Assembly (NCBI GenBank): GCA_009731375.1
Contig: BJOX01000071.1
Coordinates: forward strand, 485,154-549,153
DNA: 64,000 nucleotides
Source: Paulinella micropora
Taxonomy: Eukaryota; Cercozoa; Imbricatea; Euglyphida
Direction of reading: 5' to 3'
This document shows, in pieces, positions 35,547 through 49,510 of the stretch. Position 1 is the first letter of the stretch. Each line of letters starts with the position of its first letter. The position numbers and the translations under genes are program-made. Under the pieces are notes generated by a model. The model worked only from the letters and a program-made list of their open reading frames with translations. It was not told the origin of the DNA and ran no database searches.

Positions 35547-38500
35547 TTATGGGTTTTGAAAATAGTTTGGATTGTATCTATAATTATCATATTCGGCACC
35601 AAAGGGTTGGGGTGGTGAAGCATAATTATAGAAATAAGGAGAGTAAGGACTACCAAAAGCATAATTACTCGGAGGATTGACGAGCGGTTTAAAATCCTTT
35701 CTTTCTGGGCGAGTTTGAACTTGTCGCGGGATTTCCGCTGAGAAGTTTCGTGTTAGTTTGCGCTTCATTTTTGGTAATTCTCGTGTCTCTCTCATTCGTT
35801 GTTGAATAACGGCTCTATTGTATTTATTCACCATAAAGTGGTTGTTTGTGTTGCTATAAAGTGTATTGTCTAGTAATTCAAAGTCATGCTTAGTTGCTAG
35901 CACACGATCGCGTCTTTGTTCGTTGCCTTTAATAAGTGGATTTGTTTGCGAAGTGCCAATTCCACCATTTTGGTCGCTTGGCATTAGAAAACGAATAAGT
36001 GCCATTAAGTCTTCTCTTTCATCAGCGGGAGATTTTCCCATAATCTTATCAACCAATTTATCAATGCTTCTCATGCTATCAACCATTTGGTCATTAGTTG
36101 TTGTATTATCTGGGTCTTCTTTTAAATCATTCTGTGGCGGTTGAACAGGTTCCTCTACAAATGCTGTTGTCTGTGGTGCTGGTATTGGTTTTGGTTCAGG
36201 TGTTGGTTGTGGTGCTGGTGTTAGTTGTGGTTCAGGCATTGGTTTTGGTTCAGGTGTTGGTTCAGGTTTTGGTTTAGGTATCGCCTTTCCAAATTCCTCA
36301 TCCTTTAATTCCAAATCCTCCAATTGCTTCATTTGTTCTGGCGTCTATTTACCCCTCACTTCTTCGTAAATTCTCTTATCTAATACGTCATCCACCTCTG
36401 CTATATCTGACGGACTAGCACCTTTGTTTAATGCTTGCCTTATGGCCTTTTCCCATCCACTAACAGGTTTATCATAATCTGACAATGTCAAAGATATTTT
36501 CTTTCCAGTTTTCTTTTTAGCAAATTAACAAATCCTTTCAACTGCTTCACTTGGGATGCATTATCTTGAAGTATATCCAAGTTATTACCAAGTCCGATTG
36601 AATCCATAGGTGCTACCACCATTTCTGTTTGATTTGGTGTGGGCTTAACCTCAACGATTATTTCCTTCTCTATATCTGCTGAAGTATTTTTTGATTCATT
36701 GTATTTATTTTTTCCATAAAATTATTTATTGTAGTTTCATTCGCTGGTGCGATAAGAGAATATCCTTTCACGCCATCCGCTTTTTCTTGCGATTTAACCA
36801 TTTTGTTAAAACCATCAACGAGTTCCGCATATTGTTTATTGAATGTAGCAGGATTTACCGCTTTATTTACTTTAAATGTCGCATCCTTGTCAAAACTGCC
36901 CACATTCTTCATGATACCAATCATAGACATTAACGTTTTATCTACATCGCCTATAAATCCATTATACTTCGCGTCTGGAGGAGTGGTTTTGAAAGTTTTC
37001 CAAAACTTCATTGCGTCCCAAAAAGATACTCGACCACGTACCCTTCCCTGTGCTTCTAAGGCCATTCTAGATATATCCGCTTTTGAAAACATTGAGTTGT
37101 AATTGTCAAAAATACTCTTGGCAACTTCGGCCGTAGCCAATCCATTACTCGTTAGATAATCACTCATATTGGTGATTCTTTCAAAGTATCGTTTATCGGC
37201 AAAGTCTTGGACATTCTTGTCGCCAGACGCATACAATAAATCATGTTCAAAAGCAACTAAGTCCAAAGCATCTGCTGGGAGAATGTAAGGAAATTTGCCA
37301 CGAGTTCTATCTTCTAATTGAAGACGGCTTTCCACTCGTGTGCCCCCACCATTATAATTACTTCCCTCGGTATGAATTCGTTCTTCTTCCAACTTAATGA
37401 GAGCATCTGGTTGAGCAGACCATGCTCTATATATTTCTTTGAGTGCTTTTCCAAGACCGAGAACTGACATAGTCTCTACGCCTGTTTTAAATGCGCCCCA
37501 CGCATTTAAAGACGCTATTCCAGTGGCTAATCTGTGCGCATATTCTCTTAATACATAATCCCCTAATCTTTGCTGTCCGCTCGCGATTAAACGAGGATTA
37601 GGCGGAGGTAATCCTTCTGGCGCTTCATTTCTCGCTAGTGTTAGCAAAAGGGCATTGAAAGCATCTGCTCTTCTTCTTCCAAGTAATCCAACATTCATTA
37701 CACGTAGTTGTGGATTGTTGGCAANNNNNNNNNNNNNNNNNNNNNNNNNNNNNNNNNNNNNNNNNNNNNNNNNNNNNNNNNNNNNNNNNNNNNNNNNNNN
37801 NNNNNNNNNNNNNNNNNNNNNNNNNNNNNNNNNNNNNCTTCTAATAATAGCATTAACAAATCTTTTTACACTTCGGGGGTCATTACCTATTCGTGGCACA
37901 AGCATCTTGTGTTCGTCGCCTATTTGTGCTTCTATTGAAGCATCATCTGGGTGTTTTCTCTCCCACTCTTCTCGGTTTTCTTTCCATTCCTTATAATCCT
38001 GCTCCGCTTGCGCTCTATCCTCTCTTCGTATTACGCGAGTTTTGTCCGCTTTGCCTTTGTTTTTCATATACGTTAAACCCTTATCAGTTAATCGTTTTAA
38101 GGCTTCTTCTTTATATTCTTGTTTTACCAATTGCGCTATATCACGCTTCATTTGCTGGATATTGTCTTCTATGTGCGCTATATCATATTTATCGGTAGCC
38201 ATTGCTAATTTTCGCATTTCAATCATTTGTTCGTTCATGGGGGCAGTTCCGTGTTTTCTTTCAAATTCTTTCATATCAATGCCGTCATCTCGAAGGTGTG
38301 CTTTCATTTCGTTGTAATTCATATTCACATAAATACTTCGCTTATTGTCCAACGCGGTAATTCTATCTTTTAAATCCTCCATAGTATTACCCCCTTTTGT
38401 TGAAGCATCCAGTAATCTATCCGCTCTAAGCCTTTCGCGGGCTTGATTATTGATACCTTCATTAACTTGTTCATCCCAATCAGCCTCTTCGTTTGTAAAT

Positions 38501-38565
38501 AAATACCTATATCCGCGTTTAATTTCGTTATAATACACAAAAAATGGTTTTTCGTGTCGTGGCAT
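35547..38565 (-). pseudogene. PLA2-domain virion protein, multiply broken
   Basis: The main frame runs from 38565 to 36670 and keeps the PLA2 signature (ALDLVAFEHDLLYASGDKNV, then FADKRYFE). It is interrupted by a 113-N gap at 37725-37837, then by frameshifts around 36500-36690, and by an in-frame TAG near 36343-36345 before the last frame (36332-35547). The proline-rich linker differs from copy A (PEPKP-type rather than PPQTM-type), while the terminal Tyr/Pro tail is identical. At the 5' end the frame reads through the site where copy A has lost 2 bp. Confidence 0.65.
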
Positions 38566-38588
38566 TTTTTATATCCGCTATTATATAT

Positions 38589-38622
38589 ATCTTATAATAT
38601 AAGATATCTTATAATATAAGAT
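38589..38622 (+). promoter_or_regulatory. Two tandem copies of the 17-bp inverted-repeat promoter
   Basis: ATCTTATAATATAAGAT occurs twice head to tail at 38589-38605 and 38606-38622, the second ending three bases before the ATG at 38626. The pair lies between the divergent PLA2 gene (start 38565) and the 72-residue gene. In copy A the equivalent space is only 24 bp and has a degenerate version. Spacing to the start codon equals that of the ATPase promoter. Confidence 0.55.
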
Positions 38623-38625
38623 AGT

Positions 38626-38844
38626 ATGGAAAATAAAAAAGAAAAAAGCAAAGACGAGCAACAACTTGAAGAGTTGGAACGGCTTGGAAATGAAATTGAC
38701 CAAATCCGCATCACTCAGAATTTGGTGAATAGAAACCCCAACATTTTTAGAAAACCTGAAAATATCCTTTACCGCTTACCGCTATCAAATAAGCAACGAG
38801 AGGTGATTTATAATAATATAATTAAAGAGAAAGATAATATATAA
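38626..38844 (+). CDS. Conserved 72-residue charged protein
   Basis: Nearly identical to the copy A protein (4744-4962), including NLVNRNPNIFRKPENILYRL. Intact, and its stop overlaps the next start (TAATG), so the two genes form an operon-like pair. Unlike copy A, no DUF5754-like gene lies between it and the secreted Cys-rich gene. Confidence 0.6.
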   Translation: MENKKEKSKDEQQLEELERLGNEIDQIRITQNLVNRNPNIFRKPENILYRLPLSNKQREVIYNNIIKEKDNI

Positions 38845-39098
38845 TGTTGTTAATACTGCTTTTTGTGTGCTTGGTTATTTCGCGGACGGCATGCGACTTT
38901 TACTCTCGGGTAAGCGAAAAAAAGAATGAGAGTTGTGCTTATTGTATAAAGCAAGGGGTAGATACGGGATTTAAGTGTGTTTTCATAAATAACGGAAATA
39001 ATATGTGTCGTAGTTTTGATGAGGCACTGCCTTTAATGTGCGCTGGCGATAGTTCGTCTTGGTACAGGACACATATATATGAATGTGGTAATTTATGA
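38844..39098 (+). CDS. Small secreted Cys-rich protein
   Basis: 84 residues with a signal-peptide-like start (MLLILLFVCLVISRTA) and a domain conserving the cysteine pattern of 4210-4461 (ACDFYSR, SCAYCI, KCV and two C-terminal Cys). About a third of the other residues differ, including a short insertion (INNGNN). This is the expected pattern of an extracellular disulfide domain under selection. Intact. Confidence 0.6.
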   Translation: MLLILLFVCLVISRTACDFYSRVSEKKNESCAYCIKQGVDTGFKCVFINNGNNMCRSFDEALPLMCAGDSSSWYRTHIYECGNL

Positions 39099-39131
39099 TT
39101 TAAAGATAGCGATATTAAACGATATAAAAGG

Positions 39132-39701
39132 ATGCCCGACTACAAACAAGGTAAAATATATGCTATTAGGTCGTATCAAACGGATCAGGTGTATATCGGT
39201 TCAACCACTCAACCATTATACAAAAGACTTTATGCTTATAAAATTGATTACAAAAACTGGATGAATGGAAAATTTCCATATGTTTCTTCTTTTGAAGTCG
39301 TCAAATATGACGATGCCTTCGTTGAATTGATTGAAGAATATCAGTGTGAAAATGTAAATCAATTAAGAAAGCGAGAGGGTGAATGGATTAGAAGAACAGA
39401 AAAATGTGTAAATAGATGCGTAGCGGGTAGAACTAATAAAGAATATGTAGAACAAAACAAAGAACGAGTAGTCCAACAACGGAAAGAATACAGAGAAAAA
39501 AACAAAGAACTACTATCACAACGAAGGAAAGAGCATAGAAACCAAAATAGAGATGAAGTAAATCTAAAATATAGAATATATAGTTCAAAAATAGTTCAAT
39601 GTAAATGTGGTAATTCTTTCAGGATTGATAATTTGTCAAAGCATCTTAAAACACAAATACACTACGACAATATGATAGGATTATCATCCTTCGGATTTTA
39701 A
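39132..39701 (+). CDS. GIY-YIG endonuclease with C-terminal finger
   Basis: 189 residues, intact. The GIY-YIG core GKIYAIRSYQTDQVYIGSTT is followed by FVELIEEYQCENVNQLRKRE, basic repeats (KEYREKNKELLSQRRKEH) and a Cys/His finger (VQCKCGNSFRIDNLSKHLKT), ending GLSSFGF. It lies between the Cys-rich and membrane-protein genes, about where copy A has the DUF5754-like gene. Its last codons are part of an 82-bp tandem duplication. Confidence 0.7.
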   Translation: MPDYKQGKIYAIRSYQTDQVYIGSTTQPLYKRLYAYKIDYKNWMNGKFPYVSSFEVVKYDDAFVELIEEYQCENVNQLRKREGEWIRRTEKCVNRCVAGRTNKEYVEQNKERVVQQRKEYREKNKELLSQRRKEHRNQNRDEVNLKYRIYSSKIVQCKCGNSFRIDNLSKHLKTQIHYDNMIGLSSFGF

Positions 39702-39818
39702 TTCATCTCTTTAAGCTAGAAGGCGATGGAAGGCATGTATACACTACGACAATATGATAGGATTATCATCCTTCGGATTTTAATTCATCTCTTTAAGATA
39801 GAAGGCGATGGAAGGCAC
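39657..39818 (+). repeat. 82-bp tandem duplication at the nuclease 3' end
   Basis: ATACACTACGACAATATGAT begins one copy at 39657 and a second at 39739; both continue through the nuclease stop codon and a shared TTAATTCATCTCTTTAAG tail to GAAGGCGATGGAAGGCA. The two copies differ by about one base. The duplication extends to the 3' end of the convergent membrane-protein gene and may have altered its C-terminus relative to copy A. Confidence 0.75.
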
Positions 39819-40123
39819 ATTAAAATACCGACATAAGTATTAGCAACCTCACAAGGCAAGTTTTTTTCAGATAGCCTCACGATACAAAGGGTTATAATGG
39901 CGATAATGATACCCATTTGAAATAAGTATTTAATCATTCTGCTGTCGGTTGGTCTGTTTTTTATACAACAGCAATTCCAGTTATCTTCCAATTCGTGCTC
40001 TACTTTTTTTTCCTCAGTCTTTAGTTCTACTTCAAGAACACGAGACTTTAATTCTGGAGTTAGTTCGCCATCCATATCCATAATAGGTGGTGGTCTGTGA
40101 AGTCTAGTTGTATTATTTGACAT
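39785..40123 (-). CDS. Small single-pass membrane protein
   Basis: 112 residues. The N-terminus (NNTTRLHRPPPIMDMDGELT) is identical to copy A, and the hydrophobic helix (YLFQMGIIIAIITLCIV) is conserved. The C-terminal dozen residues differ and coincide with the duplicated 82-bp segment. Its start overlaps the end of the fibre frame by 11 bp. Virion membrane role inferred. Confidence 0.6.
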   Translation of the reverse strand: MSNNTTRLHRPPPIMDMDGELTPELKSRVLEVELKTEEKKVEHELEDNWNCCCIKNRPTDSRMIKYLFQMGIIIAIITLCIVRLSEKNLPCEVANTYVGILMCLPSPSILKR

Positions 40124-43100
40124 TTTCTCTAATTTCTTGTAGTATATTCATAAGATTTTTATTTTCTTTTTCTAAATTAACTACTTTGTCTGATAATTGT
40201 TGAACGGCCTTAATTAATGGTGCGATAAATTCGGAATAACCTATACCATAACCGACATCACCACTATCAATACATTTAACATCTTCTGGCTTAACACTCA
40301 CACCTTTCAATTCGTATTCCGCTCTTTGCTTTGGACAGGGAACCATAATTGTTTCTTTTATAAAACCGCCAAAATCTAGCATATCCATTTCTGTTAGTGT
40401 TTCTTCTAATTCCTGTGCTATCAAACCAGTCCTACATTTCTTTTTGTCATCAATCATACGATAGCAGACTGGATTTAACTTATTAATAAAATCTAATCCT
40501 AAACATTCCTTTATATCTTCTTTTTTTCTCCTATGTGAATATTGAATTGGATTAGACAATACCCATAATTGTCCATCACTTGCTTTCAAAGACATTAAAG
40601 CAGTATTTGAACTATTCTCCCATATGAACCCACTCGTTGAAGAATTATTCACTCTAAATCTAATAGCATAAGAAGTTAATCCTCCGCCTACTCCTCCTGC
40701 TGGTGCTGTTCCTCCACTTAATGATTTATTTGCTCCAGACTGAGACATATAAATCCCCCAGTTTGAATCACTGGTATCCCATACAAATATTCCTCTCGCA
40801 TTCGTCCCGTCTGTTTGTCCTTGAATTGCTATTTTTGCTCCATTATTAGTTGTGGTTGTTAGCACACCAGAGTATGTAATCCCCGCACTAGCCGTTATTA
40901 ATCCTTTCGTCCATAAAGTCCCGTTTGCCCCATTTAATGACATTAACAATTGTTCTGACGAATTCTCCCATATAAAACCATCAGTGGAAACATTGCTCAC
41001 TCTAAATCTAACGGCGAAAGAAGTGAAATCGTTGCCAGCAACCGCAGACCCTCCTGCTAGACTTCTGGTATTTGCACCTCCCCCATTTGATGCCATATAA
41101 ATACCATAATTTNNNNNNNNNNNNNNNNNNNNNNNNNNNNNNNNNNNNNNNNNNNNNNNNNNNNNNNNNNNNNNNNNNNNNNNNNNNNNNNNNNNNNNNN
41201 NNNNNNNNNNNNNNNNNNNNNNNNNNNNNNNNNNNNNNNNNNNNNNNNNNNNNNNNNNNNNNNNNNNNNNNNNNNNNNNNNNNNNNNNNNNNNNNNNNNN
41301 NNNNNNNNNNNNNNNNNNNNNNNNNNNNNNNNNNNNNNNNNNNNNNNNNNNNNNNNNNNNNNNNNNNNNNNNNNNNNNNNNNNNNNNNNNNNNNNNNNNN
41401 NNNNNNNNNNNNNNNNNNNNNNNNNNNNNNNNNNNNNNNNNNNNNNNNNNNNNNNNNNNNNNNNNNNNNNNNCCCCTTTTACATCAGATGCTACATTCGT
41501 GAATACATAACCTCTTTGGTTCGCGGTTCCACTTGAAGCGGTATTTAAAGTAAATAAGAAATACTGATAATCACCCGATGTCTGTGAAAAGAATATATCA
41601 CCTCCATTTTGGTTTAATATCCTCGCCCCATTATATGTAATATTTCCACCATTAATGATATCCACATTATTAAAATCGGCTTGGCTTAACAAATTCAGTG
41701 CTCTTACATCATTTCTTGTTCCATNNNNNNNNNNNNNNNNNNNNNNNNNNNNNNNNNNNNNNNNNNNNNNNNNNNNNNNNNNNNNNNNNNNNNNNNNNNN
41801 NGTTGGCTATTTTGCTACTATTACAATCTAACCCCGAAGCATTTACCCAACCGACAATCGTCCCGTCAATAATAAAACTTATTTTTTTCGCAGAAATTTC
41901 AAAGTTGTAATATGTTGCAGTTTTCATATCCAAACTAGCAATTGACCCGATATTACTGGTAGAATTGAAAACGATAAATGTACTCTTTGTTGTTGAATTG
42001 ATTGAATTTCCCGTTATTTCAACACCACTACTATATGTCTTAATTCCTGCTATGGTTTGGTTTCCTGTTAGTTTCACATTTTGTCAGTCTAATGTATCTA
42101 CATAACTTTTGTTTGCTCCGTCCGTTGTTGCTGATGGTGTGGCTAAGTTTGTTATTTTGTTGTTATTCAAAGATAGTGTAGTGCCAGTTGCGGTTATAAT
42201 TACATTATTACCTGAATATAACTCAACATACGAACCAGTTATTTGTATCGGATACCAAGTCGCTGTTGCTGTCTTTTGTGCGGCAATCATTCCTATTTTT
42301 GTATCAAATGCGATACCGATGCCGTCAAAAGTAGTAGGATTGGACGAACCACTTACTTCCAAAGTTGAAGTAAATTTTTTATTCCCTGCTATGGTTTGGT
42401 CTCCTGTTAGTTTTAACGACAGAAGTGTCAAGAGTAGAAACATCCACGCCATCAACCAAATTCACATTTGTTATGCTTTGGCTTTTCATATCAATACCCG
42501 CACTAGCATTTATTATGTTGCTGAATGTTTTGGTTCCTGCTATGGTTTGGTCTCCTGTTAGTTTAACGACTGCGGTGTCAAGAGCAGAAACATCAATACC
42601 ATCAACATTACCGACATTTGAAATAGTAAAACCACCCATATTTAAACTACCCGTCATAGCCGTTGTTCCGTCCTTTGCTAGTTTGGTGTCGGTATATGCT
42701 TTTGTTGAAGCATCGCCGTCGTAGAATGGCGCTGGACGTCCGCTGATTGCTGTTGTGCTGTTAAAATTAAAAACATTGCCCGTTAATGTTATCCCACCCC
42801 CTGTTGTTGGAGCAAAAAGTATGGACGAGCCTACAAAAGATAATGGATAGCCCGTTGCACCGCCTGCCTCCGACGAATAGATAGAGCCCATATTATTGTT
42901 GTAATTGAAGAATAATTTGCCTGTGTTTGATGGATTTGAGTCTTTTACGGCCACATAAGTAGTAAATGTTTTATTCCCTGTTATGGTTTGGTCTCCCGTT
43001 AGTTTTACCACCGAAGTATCAAGAGCCGAAACATCAATACCATCAACAAGATTAACATTTGTTATGCTTTGGCTTTTCATATCAATCCCCGCGCTCGCAT

Positions 43101-43685
43101 TTATTATACTGCTAAATGTCTTATTCCCTGCTATGGTTTGGTCTCCTGTTAATTTAACCACAGCACTATCAAGAGCCGAAACATCAATACCATCAACATT
43201 ACCGACATTTACTACATTAAAACTTCCCATATTCAAATCTCCAAACATCATAGTGAGACCATCCAATCTAAGAAAAGGCGAGTTTGTATTGCGCCATTGT
43301 CCTGTGCTATAAATTAGTAGTTGGTTATTTGTGGGTGTACCCGTTATGACTACATCCGTTAATTTATCCAATTCAAAGTCGCTTATATAACTTGAAGTCA
43401 ATGTAGCAAATGAAGAATTGCCTAGCCCATCTGTTTTTAATATTTGATTAGCCGTGCCTCCGCTATTGGTAAGTCGTATTCGTTATTAATTGACACATAA
43501 CCAGTATCAGATATCAACAAAGAAGAGTTATTATTTCGCGACGATATTGTTATATCGTCTGTCCTTGCTTGTATTGAGTTTGCTTCTATGTGGTCGCCAT
43601 ATAATACGCCATCAACTTCTAAATCCTCGTCTATTATCACAGAGCCGTAATAGTGATATGCCCACGGATTTCCTAAATGGTTCAT
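40113..43685 (-). pseudogene. Virion fibre with a different S74 C-terminal module, multiply broken
   Basis: The N-terminal part (MNHLGNPWAYHYYGSVIIDE) and the KLTGDQTI repeats match copy A, but the C-terminal third is unrelated up to its own S74 chaperone (IQYSHRRKKEDIKECLGL, then KCRTGLIAQELEET and a coiled-coil tail). It has only one of the two 147-codon modules duplicated in copy A. Damage includes a deletion near 43455, frameshifts near 42390-42450 and 41700, a TGA near 42087 where copy A has a Gly codon, and N gaps at 41113-41472 and 41725-41801. The last frame (41096-40113) is intact. Confidence 0.65.
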
Positions 43686-43710
43686 ATTTTATTCAATTAT
43701 TTTATATTCA

Positions 43711-43727
43711 ATCTTATAATATAAGAT
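43711..43727. promoter_or_regulatory. 17-bp inverted-repeat promoter between divergent genes
   Basis: ATCTTATAATATAAGAT lies between the fibre start (43685, minus) and the gene G start (43757, plus). Being nearly symmetric it could serve both genes. The equivalent position at the very start of the window (copy A, about 7-17) has a related but degenerate sequence. Confidence 0.5.
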
Positions 43728-43756
43728 AGATTATAAATATATTTAGTCTTAAAAAA

Positions 43757-44027
43757 ATGAATATATTTGGCCGTTCGCAAGAGCAACAATCTATTGACAC
43801 AAAAACAATCGCGGTCGTGGCTACGCCTACTTTAACTAGAAACATTCGAAATGCGTATGTTGGTCTTGATATGCGTTCGTAGATGACTAGCTCAATATTC
43901 ACAACTCTATGTACGGGTGGGTATGGAAGCAAAACCATATCAAGTTTAGGATATGGTTATTTTGTTAATGTAGCATTTCGCGGGTCTTTGAATTTACCCG
44001 CTCCGACTGGCATAGCAACATTTCAAT
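43757..44027 (+). pseudogene. Gene G, 5' part, interrupted by satellite DNA
   Basis: The frame opens with MNIFGRSQEQQSIDTKT and has an in-frame TAG at 43880-43882, then continues with SLGYGYFVNVAFRGSLNLPA to ATTTCAAT at 44020-44027, where (TATC)n begins. The matching 3' part is at 53540-53906 on the minus strand and starts at the same 8 bases; the two parts are in the same reading phase across a single copy of the octamer. The N-terminal tag resembles that of the 410-residue structural protein, so G is probably also a virion component. Confidence 0.6.
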
Positions 44028-47656
<3,629 letters not shown>

Positions 47657-48069
47657 TGATCATTTATGTTGGATAGACAGGTCTATGTTTTATATTATAA
47701 AAGAAGCATTAGAAACATAAAAAACAACATAGGACACAACAAAAACAGACATTCAAACATATCAAAAACATAACTTTGTTTTACAAAAAAACGACAAACT
47801 GAGCACACTAAGAGAGATTTAGACAAAATAACGACAAAAACACCATTTTATTCCATAAAATTGTATATATTACTTTGTATATATGGTTTTTGTCGTTATT
47901 TTGTCTAAATCTCTCTTAGTGTGCTCAGTTTGTCGTTTTTTGTAAAACAAAGTTATGTTTTTGATATGTTTGAATGTCTGTTTTTGTTGTGTCCTATGTT
48001 GTTTTTTATGTTTCTAATGCTTCTTTTATAATATAAAACATAGACCTGTCTATCCAACATAAATGATCA
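47657..48069. repeat. Terminal palindrome of segment C with two internal side hairpins
   Basis: Arms 47657-47845 and 47884-48069 are inverted copies with a few single-base indels. The central loop folds into TTTTAT-TCC-ATAAAA (47846-47860) and TATATA-TTACTTTG-TATATA (47864-47883), again giving a T shape. The arms end at TGATCATTTATGT, sharing TCATTTATGT and an adjacent GGATAGACAG (inverted relative to copy A) with the other palindrome, although the stem sequences are otherwise unrelated. Confidence 0.8.
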
Positions 48070-49119
48070 CACCCCAAAAATGGGGGGAAGGGGGGGCGGA
48101 CACTCACGAAGTGAGTGGCGGGGGGTTGGGGGGTGATACAAAAAAATATTGTTTGCGACACTGCGCCAAAAACACCTCACTACGAAATATTTGGTTGCGC
48201 CAAAACGCTGGCGCACTGGCGCACTGGCGCAAAGACATATTCACGGAAAAAGAATTTCTAGAATTTCCTTTTTGACTAAAATTGGTGGCATCGGCTCAGC
48301 CATAACGATATTATTTTAGAATTGAAGAGTTTTTAAGTATTCAACATTAGGATCCGTTTCTTTCTGCTTCTGCTTGAGATATTCTTCTTTGTATTTATCT
48401 AATATTTCCTTATTAGTGTCTCTGTATTTTTTTTTGTTGCTCTTGAATTTTGTCCTTATTTAATTTGTAATATTCCAGTCGCCGTTTATTTATCTTGTCC
48501 CTGTTTGCCTCTTTGTATTTCTTTTGATGCTCTTTAATTTTGTCCTTATTATTCTGTCTATAATCTGTTCTATATTCTTTGATTTTCTCCGCATTCTTTT
48601 CCCTATATCGTTGCTGTTTAGGATCAGGGATGTTGAACACAGCCTTTATTTCTTCTATGATGGTACTCATTTGTATATATACAATATATAGTATGCTTAA
48701 CATATAATTCAATGAGCAAGCGCGAGATGAATATAAGAGCAGGGGGAGTGAAAATACCTTCTCCTATTGGTGGCCGACCCCATGGTTGGCCGTGTCCTAC
48801 TTGACCCTTACGGGGTTGGACACTTTTTCCTTATTAAATTTCAATATTTATTATATTATTCTTCTTCGTATTACACATTTTTTATATTGTCCAACCTGTC
48901 CAACCTTTTATTAAAAGGAAGTAAATTTTTTTTCGTCTCTACCCGAAAGTATATATACCATAATATAATAATCCCAGCGGGGGGTAATTTTGGACAACCT
49001 CGGACACGATTAATACTAAAACAAATTTCTCTCTCTCGGTTGCTTAATAGCACTCTCAGGTGTCCAAGTGGAAACAGAGACGATTTACGTGTGTTTTGAC
49101 GCGGGGTGGATTTTCTATT
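47853..49119 (+). repeat. Terminal inverted repeat, segment C end
   Basis: Matches 25245-26520 almost base for base, with three CTGGCGCA units at 48208-48231 instead of four and a few substitutions. It ends at ATTTTCTATTT, after which the recombinase gene follows in copy B and the CEH-repeat gene here. Iterons lie at 48792-49067 (GTGTCC, TTGGACAC, TGTCCAA twice, TTGGACAA, GTGTCCAA). Unlike copy B, both arms of the end palindrome are present. Confidence 0.75.
48316..48670 (-). CDS. Telomere-proximal Lys/Arg-rich repeat protein, second copy (same frameshift)
   Basis: Identical in layout to 25717-26071, with start at 48670 (MSTIIEEIKAVFN), the same nine-A frameshift at about 48430 and the conserved tail EYLKTLQF. 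It differs from the first copy by a single substitution (RTDYR for RADYR). Confidence 0.5.
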
Positions 49120-49163
49120 TAAAATAATTAAAATAATATAATTATATATATAAAGGACACATG

Positions 49164-49439
49164 ATGCCGAGGATACCTCAATTCACCAAGGAAGAAAGGG
49201 AGATATGCGAACATTTCGAATATAAATCTTCTTGTAAAGATTGTTGTGGTAGGAGAGGTATATGCGAACATGATATGGTGATATCTCGTTGTAAAAAATA
49301 TGGTGAGCGTAATATGTGTGAACATAAGAGAATAAAATATACTTGCAAAAAGTGTTGGGGTAGTGGTCTATGCGAACATGTCAAATATTATCCTTCTTGC
49401 AAAGAATGTAATACAGCAAAGCCAGATATAACAAAATAA
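49164..49439 (+). CDS. CEH-repeat zinc-binding protein
   Basis: 91 residues from the second of two adjacent ATGs, chosen because the paralogous leader at 49511 aligns there. It has four repeats of the form CEH-x6/7-C-x-x-C (ICEHFEYKSSCKDC, MCEHKRIKYTCKKC, LCEHVKYYPSCKEC), the second repeat having lost its last Cys. Such CEH repeats occur in proteins of giant viruses and algae and are presumed zinc-binding. The leader shares about 50 bp with the next gene. Confidence 0.55.
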   Translation: MPRIPQFTKEEREICEHFEYKSSCKDCCGRRGICEHDMVISRCKKYGERNMCEHKRIKYTCKKCWGSGLCEHVKYYPSCKECNTAKPDITK

Positions 49440-49510
49440 CTCTTATAAAGGTATTTACTTTCTATTTAAAATAATTAAAATAATATAATTATATATATAA
49501 AGGACACATA

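Larger units (their letters stand above)
25245..44027 (-). mobile_element. Endogenous polinton-like virus, copy B (main part)
   Basis: Same gene set as copy A in reverse order: terminal repeat, recombinase, F-box-like, 410-residue protein, minor capsid, major capsid, ATPase, PLA2 protein, fibre, then the start of gene G. It lacks the DUF5754-like gene and the 173- and 169-residue genes of copy A but has three GIY-YIG genes. Recombinase, 410-residue protein, PLA2 protein, fibre and gene G are broken, whereas capsid and ATPase genes are open. N gaps lie at 29698-29707, 37725-37837, 41113-41472 and 41725-41801. The left arm of its terminal palindrome is missing. Confidence 0.8.
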
